DNA of 50,345 nucleotides from Acidobacteria bacterium 28-9 (GCA_002050355.1 MWYY01000062.1:137247-187591), one strand, 5' to 3'. Positions 41,056-50,082 are shown, counted from the first letter of the stretch. The notes: generated by a model not told the origin, from the letters alone. Translations and numbers: made by a program.

Positions 41056-42036
41056 ATGGAAACAATTCGAAATCTAAAAACTGCCGTTGTCGGCGTCGGA
41101 AGTCTCGGACGACACCACGCACGCATTCACGCCGAAATTGCTAAAAGCGGCAAAACCAAATTTGTCGGCGTTTGTGATTCAAATCAAGCCACAGCGCAGG
41201 AGATTGCGTGCGAAAATAACTGTAATTATTTCACCGATTGGAAAGATTTAATTGATAAAGTTGATGTGGTTTCAATCGCCACGCCGACCGAAACGCACGC
41301 AGAAATTGCCTGCGCTTTTTTGGAAAAAGGCGTTCATATTCTGGTCGAAAAACCGATAGCACGAACTTTAGCGGAAGCCGACAACATGGTTAAAATTGCC
41401 GAGAGAAGCGGCGCAAAATTGATGGTCGGACAACTCGAACGCTTTAATCCGGCGATGGTCGCGCTTCGCCCGCACGTTACAAAACCGCTCTATTTCGAGA
41501 TTCATCGCGTTTCACCTTTCCCAAATCGTTCGCTTGATGTTGATGTTGTGTTAGACGTGATGATTCACGATTTGGATGCGGTTCAATGGCTCGTCGGCGA
41601 AGATGTGAAAGTTTCCGCGATTCACGCCGTCGGTATTCCAGTAATTTCCCACAAAGTTGACGCGGCAAACGCGCGCATCGAATTTGAAAACGGCGCGGTT
41701 GCCAATATCACGGCGTCGCGCATCGGCACGGAAAAAATTCGCAAAACACGATTTTATCAAACGAATTCTTACGTCGTTTTAGATTACGCGACAAAATTTG
41801 CTTCGGTTACGTCGCTTGCGCCGAATGCAATTCATCCGCTCCTCGGAATTTCGGTTAATCGTCTGGAAATAGTTGACATTGAACCGCTTCGCGCCGAAAT
41901 TGAAGCGTTTTTCGATGCGATTTTAGAAGACAAACAATCGCCGGTTACAGCACACGACGGACGACGTGCGCTCGCTTTGGCTTTGGGTGTTCTGGAAAAA
42001 ATCGACGGACACGCCGCAAAAGTTTTTCCGAAATGA
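41056..42036 (+). CDS. Gfo/Idh/MocA-family NAD(P)-dependent oxidoreductase
   Basis: From the ATG at 41056 the product has 326 aa. The Rossmann motif is VGVGSLGRHHARIHAE (residues 11-26). Next come FVGVCDSN, and VSIATPTETHAEIACAFLEKGVHILVEKPIARTL with the conserved EKP. The C-terminal part contains HDLDAVQWL, with the usual catalytic His region. An earlier in-frame ATG at 40963 lies inside the divergent glycosyltransferase gene and would give an unlikely hydrophobic extension. Members act on sugars or their nucleotide derivatives; neighbours in lipid A synthesis sometimes carry such genes. The stop overlaps the next ATG by four bases. Confidence 0.9.
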   Translation: METIRNLKTAVVGVGSLGRHHARIHAEIAKSGKTKFVGVCDSNQATAQEIACENNCNYFTDWKDLIDKVDVVSIATPTETHAEIACAFLEKGVHILVEKPIARTLAEADNMVKIAERSGAKLMVGQLERFNPAMVALRPHVTKPLYFEIHRVSPFPNRSLDVDVVLDVMIHDLDAVQWLVGEDVKVSAIHAVGIPVISHKVDAANARIEFENGAVANITASRIGTEKIRKTRFYQTNSYVVLDYATKFASVTSLAPNAIHPLLGISVNRLEIVDIEPLRAEIEAFFDAILEDKQSPVTAHDGRRALALALGVLEKIDGHAAKVFPK

Positions 42037-43157
42037 AATCAAAAGAAATTTCAGCATTTCTGCAAGAGCGAATCGAAGCGAAGGATTTTCCGTCTGCCGT
42101 TTATTTAGCTGCGGAAAAAGGTAAAATTGTATTCCGCGACGCGCTCGGTTTGGCGGTCGTTGAGCCTGAAAAAATTGAAGCGAAAATTGATACGATTTAC
42201 GATTTGGCAAGTTTGACCAAACCGCTTGTTGCCGGATTGCTGTGTGCGAAACAAATCGAAATTGGTGAAATAAATTTGAGCGACGAAATAGCAAAATACT
42301 TACCCGAATTTGATACAAATGAAAAACGCAGAATCACAATCGAAAATTTATTGACGCACACTTCGGGTTTTCGAGCCTGGAAACCGCTTTACTCAATTGG
42401 AGACGAGAAACGTGAAACAGAAAATGTAAAACGAAAAATTCTCGAATTGATTGGCAGAGAAACATTGGAATATCTGTTGAATTCAAAAGCCGTGTATAGC
42501 GATTTGAATTTTATAACGCTCGGATTTCTGCTTGAAAAAGTTTTCGCCGCAAGTTTAGACGAAATTGCAAAAAGGGAAATTTTTGTGCCGCTGAATTTGC
42601 AAAACACTTTCTACAATCCACCGCAAAATCTGCAAAAACAAATCGCTGCCAGCGAAAACGGAAGCGTATTCGAGGAACAACTCTCCGTCGAACAAGGTTT
42701 CAACGAAAAAAAAATCCGAAATCCGACAATTTGGGGCGAAGTTCACGACGGAAATGCTTATTTTATGAATGGTGTTTCAGGACACGCCGGACTTTTCGCA
42801 AATGTTTTCGACACCTGCAAAATCGCGCAGCAATTTTTGGCTGAAGAAACGATTTTGCTGAAACCCGAAACTTGTAAGTTGTTCCGCACAAATTTTACAA
42901 AAGGCTTTAATGAAGCACGTTCTATCGCATTTCAACTTGCCGAAACAAAAGATTCGACCGCTTCAAATGCTTTATCAAAAGATAGTTTCGGGCATCTCGG
43001 TTTTACAGGAACGAGCCTTTGGATTGAGCCGGATACGGAGAGAATTTTTATTTTGCTGACAAATCGCACGCACGCACGCACGCTGCCATTTGCAAATATT
43101 AATTCCGCGCGCCGGAAATTCAATGAACTTGTCGCGAAAATGTTGAACGCAAGATAG
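42033..43157 (+). CDS. Serine hydrolase, beta-lactamase class C family
   Basis: The 374-aa protein has the SxxK motif as SLTK near residue 62 (IYDLASLTKPLVAGLL), YSDLNFITLGFLLEKVF as the second motif, and HLGFTGTSLWIEPD as the third (HxG-type). LLTHTSGFRAWKPLY is the common connecting segment of this family. No signal peptide is visible, so it is predicted cytosolic, unlike true beta-lactamases. It is probably an esterase or peptidase. It overlaps the oxidoreductase gene by ATGA and is likely co-expressed with it. Confidence 0.9.
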   Translation: MKSKEISAFLQERIEAKDFPSAVYLAAEKGKIVFRDALGLAVVEPEKIEAKIDTIYDLASLTKPLVAGLLCAKQIEIGEINLSDEIAKYLPEFDTNEKRRITIENLLTHTSGFRAWKPLYSIGDEKRETENVKRKILELIGRETLEYLLNSKAVYSDLNFITLGFLLEKVFAASLDEIAKREIFVPLNLQNTFYNPPQNLQKQIAASENGSVFEEQLSVEQGFNEKKIRNPTIWGEVHDGNAYFMNGVSGHAGLFANVFDTCKIAQQFLAEETILLKPETCKLFRTNFTKGFNEARSIAFQLAETKDSTASNALSKDSFGHLGFTGTSLWIEPDTERIFILLTNRTHARTLPFANINSARRKFNELVAKMLNAR

Positions 43158-43263
43158 ACATTTCGGTAAAAAACAACCACAAAACGTCGGACATCTTAAT
43201 TTGTTATAATCTAATCAAAATACAGCATTTATTAGATAAAACTTCATCATTGGAGAATCGGGA

Positions 43264-44514
43264 ATGAAAAAGATTGCAGCGATTTTAATGTTTTTTAGCG
43301 TGTTTGGAATGGCTGTTTCGGCACAAACGGGGCGCACGTCTCGTCCAAGAATTATCGCCGCGCCGACGCCCACAACAACAACTCAGAGCGATTCTTCCAC
43401 TCAAAATAAAGTAAAACTTCCACCGGTTTTGAAAGGCGGAACGAATTCTACCAATAAAACACAAACCACGACAAACACTACAGCAGACACAACGGACGAA
43501 GATGATGGCGAGGTTATTCGCGTCGAAACCAGTCTGGTTACGATTCCCGTTTCCGTGCTTGACCGCAACGGCAGATTTGTTTCGGGTTTGAAAAAACAGG
43601 ATTTTAAGATTTTTGAGAATGGCGTCGAGCAAAAGGTTGATAGTTTTGCATCAGTTGAACAGCCTTTTACGGTAGTTTTAATGCTCGATGTCAGCCCTTC
43701 GACGCAATATCAAATCGATGAAATCCAGGATGCGGCGATCACGTTTGTCAATCAATTGCGCCCGGATGATAAGGTTATCGTTATATCGTTTGACCAAAGA
43801 GTTCGTGTTTTGAGTCGCGCGACAAATGACCGAAATGTTTTGCGCAGTGCGATTCTGCAAGCCAGATTCGGCGACGGTACGAGTCTCTATGAAGCGGTTG
43901 ACAATGCTATTCGTCAGCAACTCAGCCAAATCGAAGGTCGCAAAGCGGTTGTGCTTTTCACCGACGGTGTTGACACAACCAGCAGGCGTGCAGATTACCA
44001 AAGTACCGTTCTGGAGACGCAGGAAACCGACATTTTGTTTTATCCGATTCGGTACGACACATATCAGGAAGGCGGTTTGGGCGGCGGAAATTATCCGACG
44101 AACAATCCATATCCGAGACGGCGGCGGCAAAGCAGCGGCAGTATTGTCGCAGATATTCTGGGCGGAATTTTAAGCGGCGGTAACGTAACAATCGGCGGTT
44201 ATCCGCAAGGCGGCGGTTCGGCAGGCGGAAGTCGCAGCGAGTATGAAACTGGTCGCAGATATTTGGAGGAACTTGCCAGAAACAGCGGCGGCAGAATGTT
44301 TGAGGCAAATAGAACCAACAATCTTGACGCTGCCTTTAACGGTATTGCCGAAGAACTTCGCCGTCAGTATTCGCTCGGGTATTATCCGGAAACCGTTGGG
44401 CAAAAAGGCGACCGCAAACAGATTAAGGTTCGCGTAATGCGTCCGAATCTGGCTGTAAGAGCAAAAAATAGTTATATCGTTGGCGCTAGTGATAAAAAAC
44501 TTGCCGGTAAATAG
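43264..44514 (+). CDS. Secreted VWFA-related acidobacterial protein
   Basis: The 416-aa protein begins with a signal peptide (MKKIAAILMFFSVFGMAVSAQ), then a Thr/Asn-rich linker to about 78. A beta domain VIRVETSLVTIPVSVLDRNGRFVSGLKKQDFKIFENGVEQKV is typical of the acidobacterial VWFA-related family (TIGR03436 type). The VWA domain starts VVLMLDVSPST with an intact DxSxS metal site. FTDGVDTTSRR follows. A Gly-rich insert lies around 270-325. The end SLGYYPETVGQKGDRKQIKVRVMRPNLAVRAKNSYIVG is also family-like. Extracellular protein binding is likely. This gene is the strongest taxonomic clue in the window. Confidence 0.9.
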   Translation: MKKIAAILMFFSVFGMAVSAQTGRTSRPRIIAAPTPTTTTQSDSSTQNKVKLPPVLKGGTNSTNKTQTTTNTTADTTDEDDGEVIRVETSLVTIPVSVLDRNGRFVSGLKKQDFKIFENGVEQKVDSFASVEQPFTVVLMLDVSPSTQYQIDEIQDAAITFVNQLRPDDKVIVISFDQRVRVLSRATNDRNVLRSAILQARFGDGTSLYEAVDNAIRQQLSQIEGRKAVVLFTDGVDTTSRRADYQSTVLETQETDILFYPIRYDTYQEGGLGGGNYPTNNPYPRRRRQSSGSIVADILGGILSGGNVTIGGYPQGGGSAGGSRSEYETGRRYLEELARNSGGRMFEANRTNNLDAAFNGIAEELRRQYSLGYYPETVGQKGDRKQIKVRVMRPNLAVRAKNSYIVGASDKKLAGK

Positions 44515-44517
44515 TGA

Positions 44518-44572
44518 GATAGGTGTTAGGCGTTAAGTTTTAGTAAAAGCAAACTAATTTCTAACACCTATC
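44518..44572. terminator. Long-loop hairpin between convergent genes, overlapping the MFS gene end
   Basis: GATAGGTGTTAG (44518-44529) pairs perfectly with CTAACACCTATC (44561-44572), with a 31-nt loop, followed by TTTT. The left part also shows 7-nt periodicity (TAGGTGT, TAGGCGT). The right arm codes for the last residues of the MFS transporter (KIGVRN). It would serve as a terminator for the VWA gene, and possibly for the MFS gene. Confidence 0.6.
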
Positions 44573-45780
44573 TTTTCGGTTTTAACCGTCAGAAATATAG
44601 CGGCTGCACACAATGAGATAAACGCGCTGACCAAAAATGCCGTTGTTGCACCGAATTCGTTCCACAGCGCGCCGATTAAAAGCGACGCCGGAAAAACAGT
44701 AATACCAAAAGCCAGGTTGTAAAGTCCGAAAGCCGTGCCGCGTTTTTCCGGCGGAACCAAATCAGCAACCAGAGCTTTTTCCGCGCCTTCCGACAAACCG
44801 AAATACACGCCGTAAATTATAAACAAAGCCCAGGCTCCTTCTGCCGAATCGACAAATGCAAAACCCACATAAACGAGCGCGTATAAAATCCAACCGGAAA
44901 ATATCAGTTTTTTTCGTCCGAGCTTATCCGATAAATTTCCGCCGACAAGCGAGCTGATAAATTTGCTGATGTGCAGAACCATCCACAAAAGCGGCAAAGT
45001 TGCCGGCGCAATCCCCGATTGCTGAGCGCGCAGAAGCAGAAATGCGTCAGACGAATTCGACAGCGTAAACAAAGCTATGACAAAAAGAAAGCGTTTGAAA
45101 TTGCCGTCAAACCCGGCGAGCGAAAGATTTAATTTGGGCTTTTCGGCGGTTACGACTTTTTCTTCCTTTACCAGAAAAATTATAACGAACAAGCCGAGAA
45201 TTACCGGAACGGACGCGACGAGAAAAACTAATTTGTATTCATCAATCGTCGGGCTTTGTGAGTTTTGCGCGTAAAAATAAAGCAGCGCGGAAGCGATAAT
45301 CGGACCGAAAACAGCGCCCAAATGGTCGGCAGCGCGGTTAAATCCGAACGCCAGACCGCGTTTTTCCGGCGGCACAGCCATCGACAAAAGTGCGTCGCGC
45401 GGAGTTCCTCGAATTCCTTTGCCCACTCTGTCGGTTAAGCGAACAAACAAAACCTGCTGCCAGCTTGTTGCCAGAATAAGCATCGGGCGCGTTACGCTCG
45501 CCATCGCATAACCGATAAAAACAAGCAGCTTGCGCTTTTGAAAACGGTCGCTGATATAGCCGGAAAAAAGTTTTAGAAGGCTCGCCGTCGATTCCGCCGC
45601 GCCTTCGATTGCGCCGATGGCAAAGGGCGACGCGCCCAATGCCAAAAATAAAAACGTCGGCAGCAGCGGGTAAATTATCTCGGAGGATGTATCGTTGAGA
45701 AGACTGACTAAACTAAGTGCGAGAACGTTACGCGGAAGTTTTGTGTAACGTTCGTAAAAGCGTGGTTTCGGTTCGGACAT
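44554..45780 (-). CDS. MFS transporter
   Basis: The 408-aa protein has 12 predicted TM helices. Loop motifs are FSGYISDRFQKRKLLVFIGY and NLSDKLGRKKLIFSGW, both forms of the MFS motif GxxxDRxGRK. It also has two inner repeats VPPEKRGLAFGFNRAADHLGA and VPPEKRGTAFGLYNLAFGI, the hallmark of a known MFS subgroup with unclear substrates. It is the distal gene of a minus-strand group including yacG, with 9 bp from the next gene upstream. Confidence 0.9.
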   Translation of the reverse strand: MSEPKPRFYERYTKLPRNVLALSLVSLLNDTSSEIIYPLLPTFLFLALGASPFAIGAIEGAAESTASLLKLFSGYISDRFQKRKLLVFIGYAMASVTRPMLILATSWQQVLFVRLTDRVGKGIRGTPRDALLSMAVPPEKRGLAFGFNRAADHLGAVFGPIIASALLYFYAQNSQSPTIDEYKLVFLVASVPVILGLFVIIFLVKEEKVVTAEKPKLNLSLAGFDGNFKRFLFVIALFTLSNSSDAFLLLRAQQSGIAPATLPLLWMVLHISKFISSLVGGNLSDKLGRKKLIFSGWILYALVYVGFAFVDSAEGAWALFIIYGVYFGLSEGAEKALVADLVPPEKRGTAFGLYNLAFGITVFPASLLIGALWNEFGATTAFLVSAFISLCAAAIFLTVKTEKIGVRN

Positions 45781-45789
45781 TCGTTAAAT

Positions 45790-46005
45790 TTAGCGAACTT
45801 TTCGGACGGGAGCCGAGCGATTGTCCGAAGTTTTATCCGCGCCGCCGAACATCCAGAGCGAAACTCCGCCGACGATTGCAATCAGCAAAATAAGTGCAAC
45901 AATAGTAGCGCGAATCGCCATTTTCACGACGCGCTTCAAAACAAAAAACGCAACTGCCGCGATTACAATCAAAAAAATTACAGAACTGACCGCCGTTGTT
46001 TCCAT
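45790..46005 (-). CDS. Small two-TM membrane protein, 71 aa
   Basis: I do not recognise the family. The protein is METTAVSSVIFLIVIAAVAFFVLKRVVKMAIRATIVALILLIAIVGGVSLWMFG, so two hydrophobic helices joined by a short basic loop, then a polar tail (KTSDNRSAPVRKVR). It begins two bases after the yacG stop and ends nine bases before the MFS gene, so it belongs to that transcript. The ribosome site lies inside the yacG end (AAGGAAAAA). Its role is unknown. Confidence 0.7.
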   Translation of the reverse strand: METTAVSSVIFLIVIAAVAFFVLKRVVKMAIRATIVALILLIAIVGGVSLWMFGGADKTSDNRSAPVRKVR

Positions 46006-46007
46006 TT

Positions 46008-46217
46008 TTATTTTTCCTTTTGTTTCTCTTCTAAAACCTTTTCGATTATTTCCGTGTCTTCTTCGCTCAGAGGCGTATTTTCAGCGGGTAAACTAAATCC
46101 TTCGTCCGCCCAAACCCCGAAGTCTATCAATTTGCAGCGCTCCGAGCAAAACGGTCGAAACTTATTGCCGTTATATTCGGTTTTTCTACCGCATTTGGGA
46201 CATTTTACAATCGGCAT
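46008..46217 (-). CDS. yacG: DNA gyrase inhibitor YacG (zinc-binding)
   Basis: The 69-aa protein has the four zinc cysteines CPKCGRK and FCSERCKLIDFGVWADEGF, which define YacG. In E. coli it binds GyrB and inhibits gyrase. The acidic tail is ALLOWED by the family and varies. It is the first gene of a group yacG - small membrane protein - MFS transporter. Confidence 0.93.
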   Translation of the reverse strand: MPIVKCPKCGRKTEYNGNKFRPFCSERCKLIDFGVWADEGFSLPAENTPLSEEDTEIIEKVLEEKQKEK

Positions 46218-46420
46218 AAAGCCAAATTATACGATAGATTAGGACAGCCGTAAAAGATTAAACGATAAATCAGTTTTAATCTTTCTCGAATGAAAGTGTT
46301 TGATTGTTTTTTTCAAAAGTGTAATTATACAAATTTTACCGGACTTTTCAGCATCAAAAGCGAACAAACTATTTTATAAAAACGTATTTTAGAGAAGAGA
46401 AACAAAGCGGAGGCGAGAAA

Positions 46421-47470
46421 ATGGCGGATTACAAAGAAAAGTTTGAAAAATGGCAGCGCGAAGCAAAAGAGCGTTTTGAAGATTTTGACAAACAAATCGG
46501 GTTGAAAGACAAACTTGATGAAGGTGCGAAAATTGTCAGAGAAACAGCCGAATCATTAAAAGAAGGCGCGCAGAAAATCAAAAGCGAAGCCGAAAAGAGC
46601 GAAGTCGGTAAACAGGCGACGAAAGTTGCTGAAGAAACTTTTAAATCGGCTGGAGAAAGTGCGAAAAAGGCTTGGAAAGCAAGCGAGCCGATTCTTCGCA
46701 ACGCTGCCGAAGACGCGAGCGAGCGAGCCGCCGATGTTTTCAGTAAAACTGCCGTCGAAGCTGAAAGTACCGTCAAGAAAGTCGGAAAAAAAGCGGGTGA
46801 GTTTTTCGATGTCGCCAGCCAGCGAGCAGGCGAAGTTTTCACCGACGCGCGCGGTTCTTTTGAAACAACGGCAAACCGCGTTTCAAAAGCGTTTAACTTT
46901 GGCGCAAGCTGGACGCGGACGATTGATTCGGCAATAAAAACCGTGCGGAAAACTTCCGATTGGATTACGGAAAAACCTCTGCAAGCCGCAACGACCGGGG
47001 TTTCAATGGCGGTTGGCGCCGGTTTGGGCGTTGTTTTTACGGGAATTAGTTCACACTGGCTTTTCAATTCGGCTTTGCCCGCGTGGTCTGTGCAAAAGGC
47101 GAGCGAGCAGTTTTATACTTATCTGAAAACTCAGGACGAACTCGTCGAACGAGGCGAATTAACAAAAGCAGAAGCTGAACGAATTCAGTTCGAGCGCGAA
47201 ATTGCAAAATACATAGGCGCGCCGCTTTTGGGCGCATTCAGTTTCGCTTCGGGCGCGGTTTTGATGACAAACGTTTTCAACCCGAAAACAATTACCGGCG
47301 CGCCGATTGATTGGATTTTGCGCGGAAACCCGCTGCTCGAAGGCGTCTGGTTTTTCGGCAACGGCGTTGTCTGTATGAAAACCGGCTACGAATTTTTTAT
47401 GTTCGCGCTCGAAGACCAGGAAGACGTGCAGCGAATTGTTAAAGAGGTAAAAGGTTTATTACCTGTGTAG
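46421..47470 (+). CDS. Amphipathic-helix protein with two membrane segments, unknown
   Basis: I do not recognise a named family. Residues 1-175 form a long, highly charged helical region with many repeats of the type AEETFKSAGESAKKAWK, AAEDASERAADVFSKTAVEAES and KKAGEFFDVASQRAGEVF. These look like an apolipoprotein or LEA-like amphipathic helix. Two hydrophobic stretches follow: GVSMAVGAGLGVVFTGISSHWLF (about 193-215) and APLLGAFSFASGAVLMTNVF (about 267-286). The end is polar. It may be a membrane-anchored, envelope or stress-related protein. A ribosome site GGAGGCGAG comes before the ATG; a strong terminator follows. Confidence 0.7.
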   Translation: MADYKEKFEKWQREAKERFEDFDKQIGLKDKLDEGAKIVRETAESLKEGAQKIKSEAEKSEVGKQATKVAEETFKSAGESAKKAWKASEPILRNAAEDASERAADVFSKTAVEAESTVKKVGKKAGEFFDVASQRAGEVFTDARGSFETTANRVSKAFNFGASWTRTIDSAIKTVRKTSDWITEKPLQAATTGVSMAVGAGLGVVFTGISSHWLFNSALPAWSVQKASEQFYTYLKTQDELVERGELTKAEAERIQFEREIAKYIGAPLLGAFSFASGAVLMTNVFNPKTITGAPIDWILRGNPLLEGVWFFGNGVVCMKTGYEFFMFALEDQEDVQRIVKEVKGLLPV

Positions 47471-47480
47471 AAAAATTTAT

Positions 47481-47536
47481 AATAAAAGAGGCTGTCAGAT
47501 TAAATGTTTTTGTTTAATCTGACAGCCTCTTTTATT
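47481..47536. terminator. Very strong bidirectional terminator (24-bp perfect stem)
   Basis: The left arm 47481-47504 and right arm 47513-47536 are exact reverse complements of 24 bases, with an 8-nt loop TGTTTTTG. The centre holds GAGGCTGTCAGATT. Both arm ends are AT-rich (AATAAAAG and CTTTTATT), giving a T-rich tail on each strand. It lies between the gene ending at 47470 and the convergent msrB. The perfect stem is much longer than normal for a terminator. Confidence 0.85.
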
Positions 47537-47640
47537 AAAGACACATTCTACTTTCAATCTTTCTATTTTGTAAAAAAGCAAAATTATGTTGAAAGATTTC
47601 CGATTTATAAAAGTAATTTGAACGATTGCCTTACCAGTCT

Positions 47641-48156
47641 CTATTTTACAAATTTCATAACCACACCGTTGATGCAATAGCGCAGTCCGGTCGGTTTCGG
47701 ACCGTCATCAAATACGTGTCCGAGATGAGCGTCGCAGCGATTGCACAATACTTCCGTGCGCGTTTCCGACAGGCTGTTGTCAATTTTTTCGCGGACATTG
47801 ACTTTGGCTATCGGCGCGTAAAAACTTGCCCAGCCCGTATTCGAATTAAATTTATTTTTCGAGCTGAAAAGCGGCAAATTACAGCACACGCAATTGTAAA
47901 CGCCCGGCTTGTAATTTTTATCGAGCGGGCTTGAGTAGGCAGCTTCCGTTCCGCCCTTCCGCGCAACCTGATATTGTTCGGGCGTCAAGATGCGTTTCCA
48001 TTCGGCGTCCGTCTTAACGACTTTTTTAAATGGAAGTTTATCGCCTTTCTCGTCGATTAAATTTTCTAAAACGCCTGTCGAACCAAGCGAAAAGCCCGAA
48101 AGAGCGGTTAAAGCTCCCAAAAACATTCCTGACTTTAAAAACGCTCGTCTGTCCAT
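47641..48156 (-). CDS. msrB: Peptide-methionine (R)-S-oxide reductase MsrB, Tat-like exported form
   Basis: MsrB repairs the R form of methionine sulfoxide. From the ATG at 48156 (ribosome site GGGAGA before it) the protein has 171 aa. It begins MDRRAFLKSGMFLGALTALSG, a twin-arginine-type leader. The catalytic domain has zinc pairs YNCVCC and LCNRCD, the GWASF active-site segment, and the resolving/catalytic Cys in RYCINGVVMKF. An ATG 21 codons earlier is possible, but its residues are unlike any leader. The protein probably works in the periplasm. No MsrA gene is in view. Confidence 0.92.
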   Translation of the reverse strand: MDRRAFLKSGMFLGALTALSGFSLGSTGVLENLIDEKGDKLPFKKVVKTDAEWKRILTPEQYQVARKGGTEAAYSSPLDKNYKPGVYNCVCCNLPLFSSKNKFNSNTGWASFYAPIAKVNVREKIDNSLSETRTEVLCNRCDAHLGHVFDDGPKPTGLRYCINGVVMKFVK

Positions 48157-48235
48157 TTTTATTTCTCCCTTTGTAACTCTCTGTAACATAATTCGCCGTC
48201 CGCGGGATTTTGGTTTCAATAACGTGTACCTTTCT

Positions 48236-48811
48236 CTATTTGCAATTCACAATTTTTACGGGCGTAACGCAAAAATCAATTTTTACGTCAAAGTTTTCTG
48301 CATCGGAGATTTCCGCAACGGGTGCAAAATAGCCCAAACCGATTTTCAAGCAATCAGCGCGACAATTTTTCAAAAACTTATCATAAAAACCTTTGCCGTA
48401 ACCGACGCGAAAACCGCGCGCGTCAAAACACAAAAGCGGAACTAAACAAACGTCAATCTTTTCGGTTTCAACCACCTCGCTTTCGGTCGGCTCATTAATT
48501 CCCCAGGCATTTTTAACAAGTTTCGTTTCCGCCGTAAATTTCACATTTTCAATTTCGTGAGTTTGAAAATTAACACGCGGAACAACCGTTTTAAGATGCG
48601 CAAATTCACGCCAAATTCGTTGAAAAATCTCCTTTGTATCAATTTCGTTAAACTTTTCAATCGGCAAAAAACAATGTAGAAAATTTACTTGGCTTAAATC
48701 AAACGCTTGAATAAAACAATTTGCAATTTGTTTGCTTCTATTTTTTCTTTCAATTGGAGAAAAATTTTTTTGTTTGGCAAGGTAGATATTACGAAGTTCG
48801 GATTTAATCAT
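48236..48811 (-). CDS. 5-formyltetrahydrofolate cyclo-ligase (MTHFS)
   Basis: This enzyme turns 5-formyl-THF into 5,10-methenyl-THF with ATP. The 191-aa length is normal. [27 protein letters not shown] is the N-terminal region, [19 protein letters not shown] the middle one, and [26 protein letters not shown] the signature (ATP-binding) part. PurN in this window uses the same folate pool. Its start overlaps the mnmA stop by four bases, in an AAATGAT repeat. Confidence 0.93.
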   Translation of the reverse strand: MIKSELRNIYLAKQKNFSPIERKNRSKQIANCFIQAFDLSQVNFLHCFLPIEKFNEIDTKEIFQRIWREFAHLKTVVPRVNFQTHEIENVKFTAETKLVKNAWGINEPTESEVVETEKIDVCLVPLLCFDARGFRVGYGKGFYDKFLKNCRADCLKIGLGYFAPVAEISDAENFDVKIDFCVTPVKIVNCK

Positions 48812-49923
48812 TTATCATTTCGCACAATCCAGCCGCCGCCGACAACTTCTTCGCCGTTGTAAAAAGTGGTCGCTTGTCCGGGCGTGATGGCGCGTTGCGG
48901 CTCGTCGAAGACAATGCGGGCGCGATTTTCCTGCAAGACGTAAATTGTTGCAGGCGCAGGTTCGTGGCGGTAACGGACTTTTACTGAAGCGCGAACAGGT
49001 TTGCCCGGCTCATCAAACGCAACCCAATTAACGCCTTTTGCCGTGAATTCAATTGATTCAAGCTCGTCCGCCTCACCGACGACGATTTGATTGCGCGCGC
49101 GTTCGATTTGCACGACATACAAAGGTTTTTCGTGTGCGATTCCGAGACCACGGCGCTGACCGATTGTGTAGCGATGAATGCCCGAATGCTCGTTTAATTT
49201 TTCGCCCTTCATGTTTACGATTTCGCCGCCCGTCGGTAATTCATCCGAGCGGTTTTCGTGCGCCAGATAGCGGTCAATAAATTCGGCGTATTTTCCATCC
49301 GGCACAAAACAGATTTCCTGTGATTCCTGTTTTTCGGCAACATACAGATTCGCGTCTCGCGCAATGTCGCGCACTTCGGACTTGAGCATTTCGCCCAAAG
49401 GAAAATAGGCACGCGACAATTGATCTTGTGTCAGTTCCCACAAAAAATAACTCTGGTCTTTCCAATGATTACGTCCGCGAAACAAGCGGTAGCGATTTGC
49501 CGCAGTGTCGTGTTCGACGCGGGCGTAATGACCTGTTGCGACTTTTTCGCAATCGAGACTTTGCGCGAGTTTGTCCAGAGATGCGAATTTTAGGCGCGAA
49601 TTACAGGCGACACACGGAATCGGCGTTTCGCCGTCCAGATAGCTTTGCACAAACGGTTCGACGACCGATTTTTCAAAATCGCTTTCGAGATTCAGGACGT
49701 AAAACGGAAAGCCCAAACTTTCGGCGACTCGGCGCGCGTCGTAAACGTCGTCGAGCGAACAGCAGCGCGACGGTAGCGAATCGCCGTTTTCGTCAACATT
49801 GATGTTTCGCCGTTGATTCCAAAGCTGCATCGTAAAGCCGACGAGTTCGTGTCCCTGTTCTTTTAATAGAGCCGCCGCGCTTGAAGAATCCACGCCGCCG
49901 CTCATTGCCACCGCTATTTTCAT
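48808..49923 (-). CDS. mnmA: tRNA-specific 2-thiouridylase MnmA
   Basis: MnmA puts sulfur on C2 of the wobble uridine of tRNA-Lys, Glu and Gln, the same base that MnmE and MnmG modify at C5. The 371-aa protein has the PP-loop [14 protein letters not shown] (8-21), [10 protein letters not shown] with the first catalytic cysteine, [11 protein letters not shown] with the second, and [13 protein letters not shown]. The C-terminal beta domain ends [22 protein letters not shown]. It ends overlapping the cyclo-ligase gene. Confidence 0.97.
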   Translation of the reverse strand: MKIAVAMSGGVDSSSAAALLKEQGHELVGFTMQLWNQRRNINVDENGDSLPSRCCSLDDVYDARRVAESLGFPFYVLNLESDFEKSVVEPFVQSYLDGETPIPCVACNSRLKFASLDKLAQSLDCEKVATGHYARVEHDTAANRYRLFRGRNHWKDQSYFLWELTQDQLSRAYFPLGEMLKSEVRDIARDANLYVAEKQESQEICFVPDGKYAEFIDRYLAHENRSDELPTGGEIVNMKGEKLNEHSGIHRYTIGQRRGLGIAHEKPLYVVQIERARNQIVVGEADELESIEFTAKGVNWVAFDEPGKPVRASVKVRYRHEPAPATIYVLQENRARIVFDEPQRAITPGQATTFYNGEEVVGGGWIVRNDK

Positions 49924-50082
49924 TTTAATAATTACTGAATTTTAAGAAATATCTTTCGCAAAAGCGCACAGCACGCCAAATTAGATAATTCTATTTTCTC
50001 AAAATCAAATTATAATTATAGCAAACGCGCCCGTAAATGTAAGAGAAAACCCGTTTATGAAAAGATGTTCATATATTCGTGA

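Noticed and set aside
43205..43210. Promoter before the VWA gene (TATAAT)
   Set aside because: The -10 match is perfect, but no acceptable -35 box is found at 16-18 bp, so a promoter is possible but not supported enough.
46429..47067. A 212-aa open frame on the minus strand
   Set aside because: It is antisense to the Ala/Lys-rich helical protein and has a composition typical of shadow frames; no family features or ribosome site.
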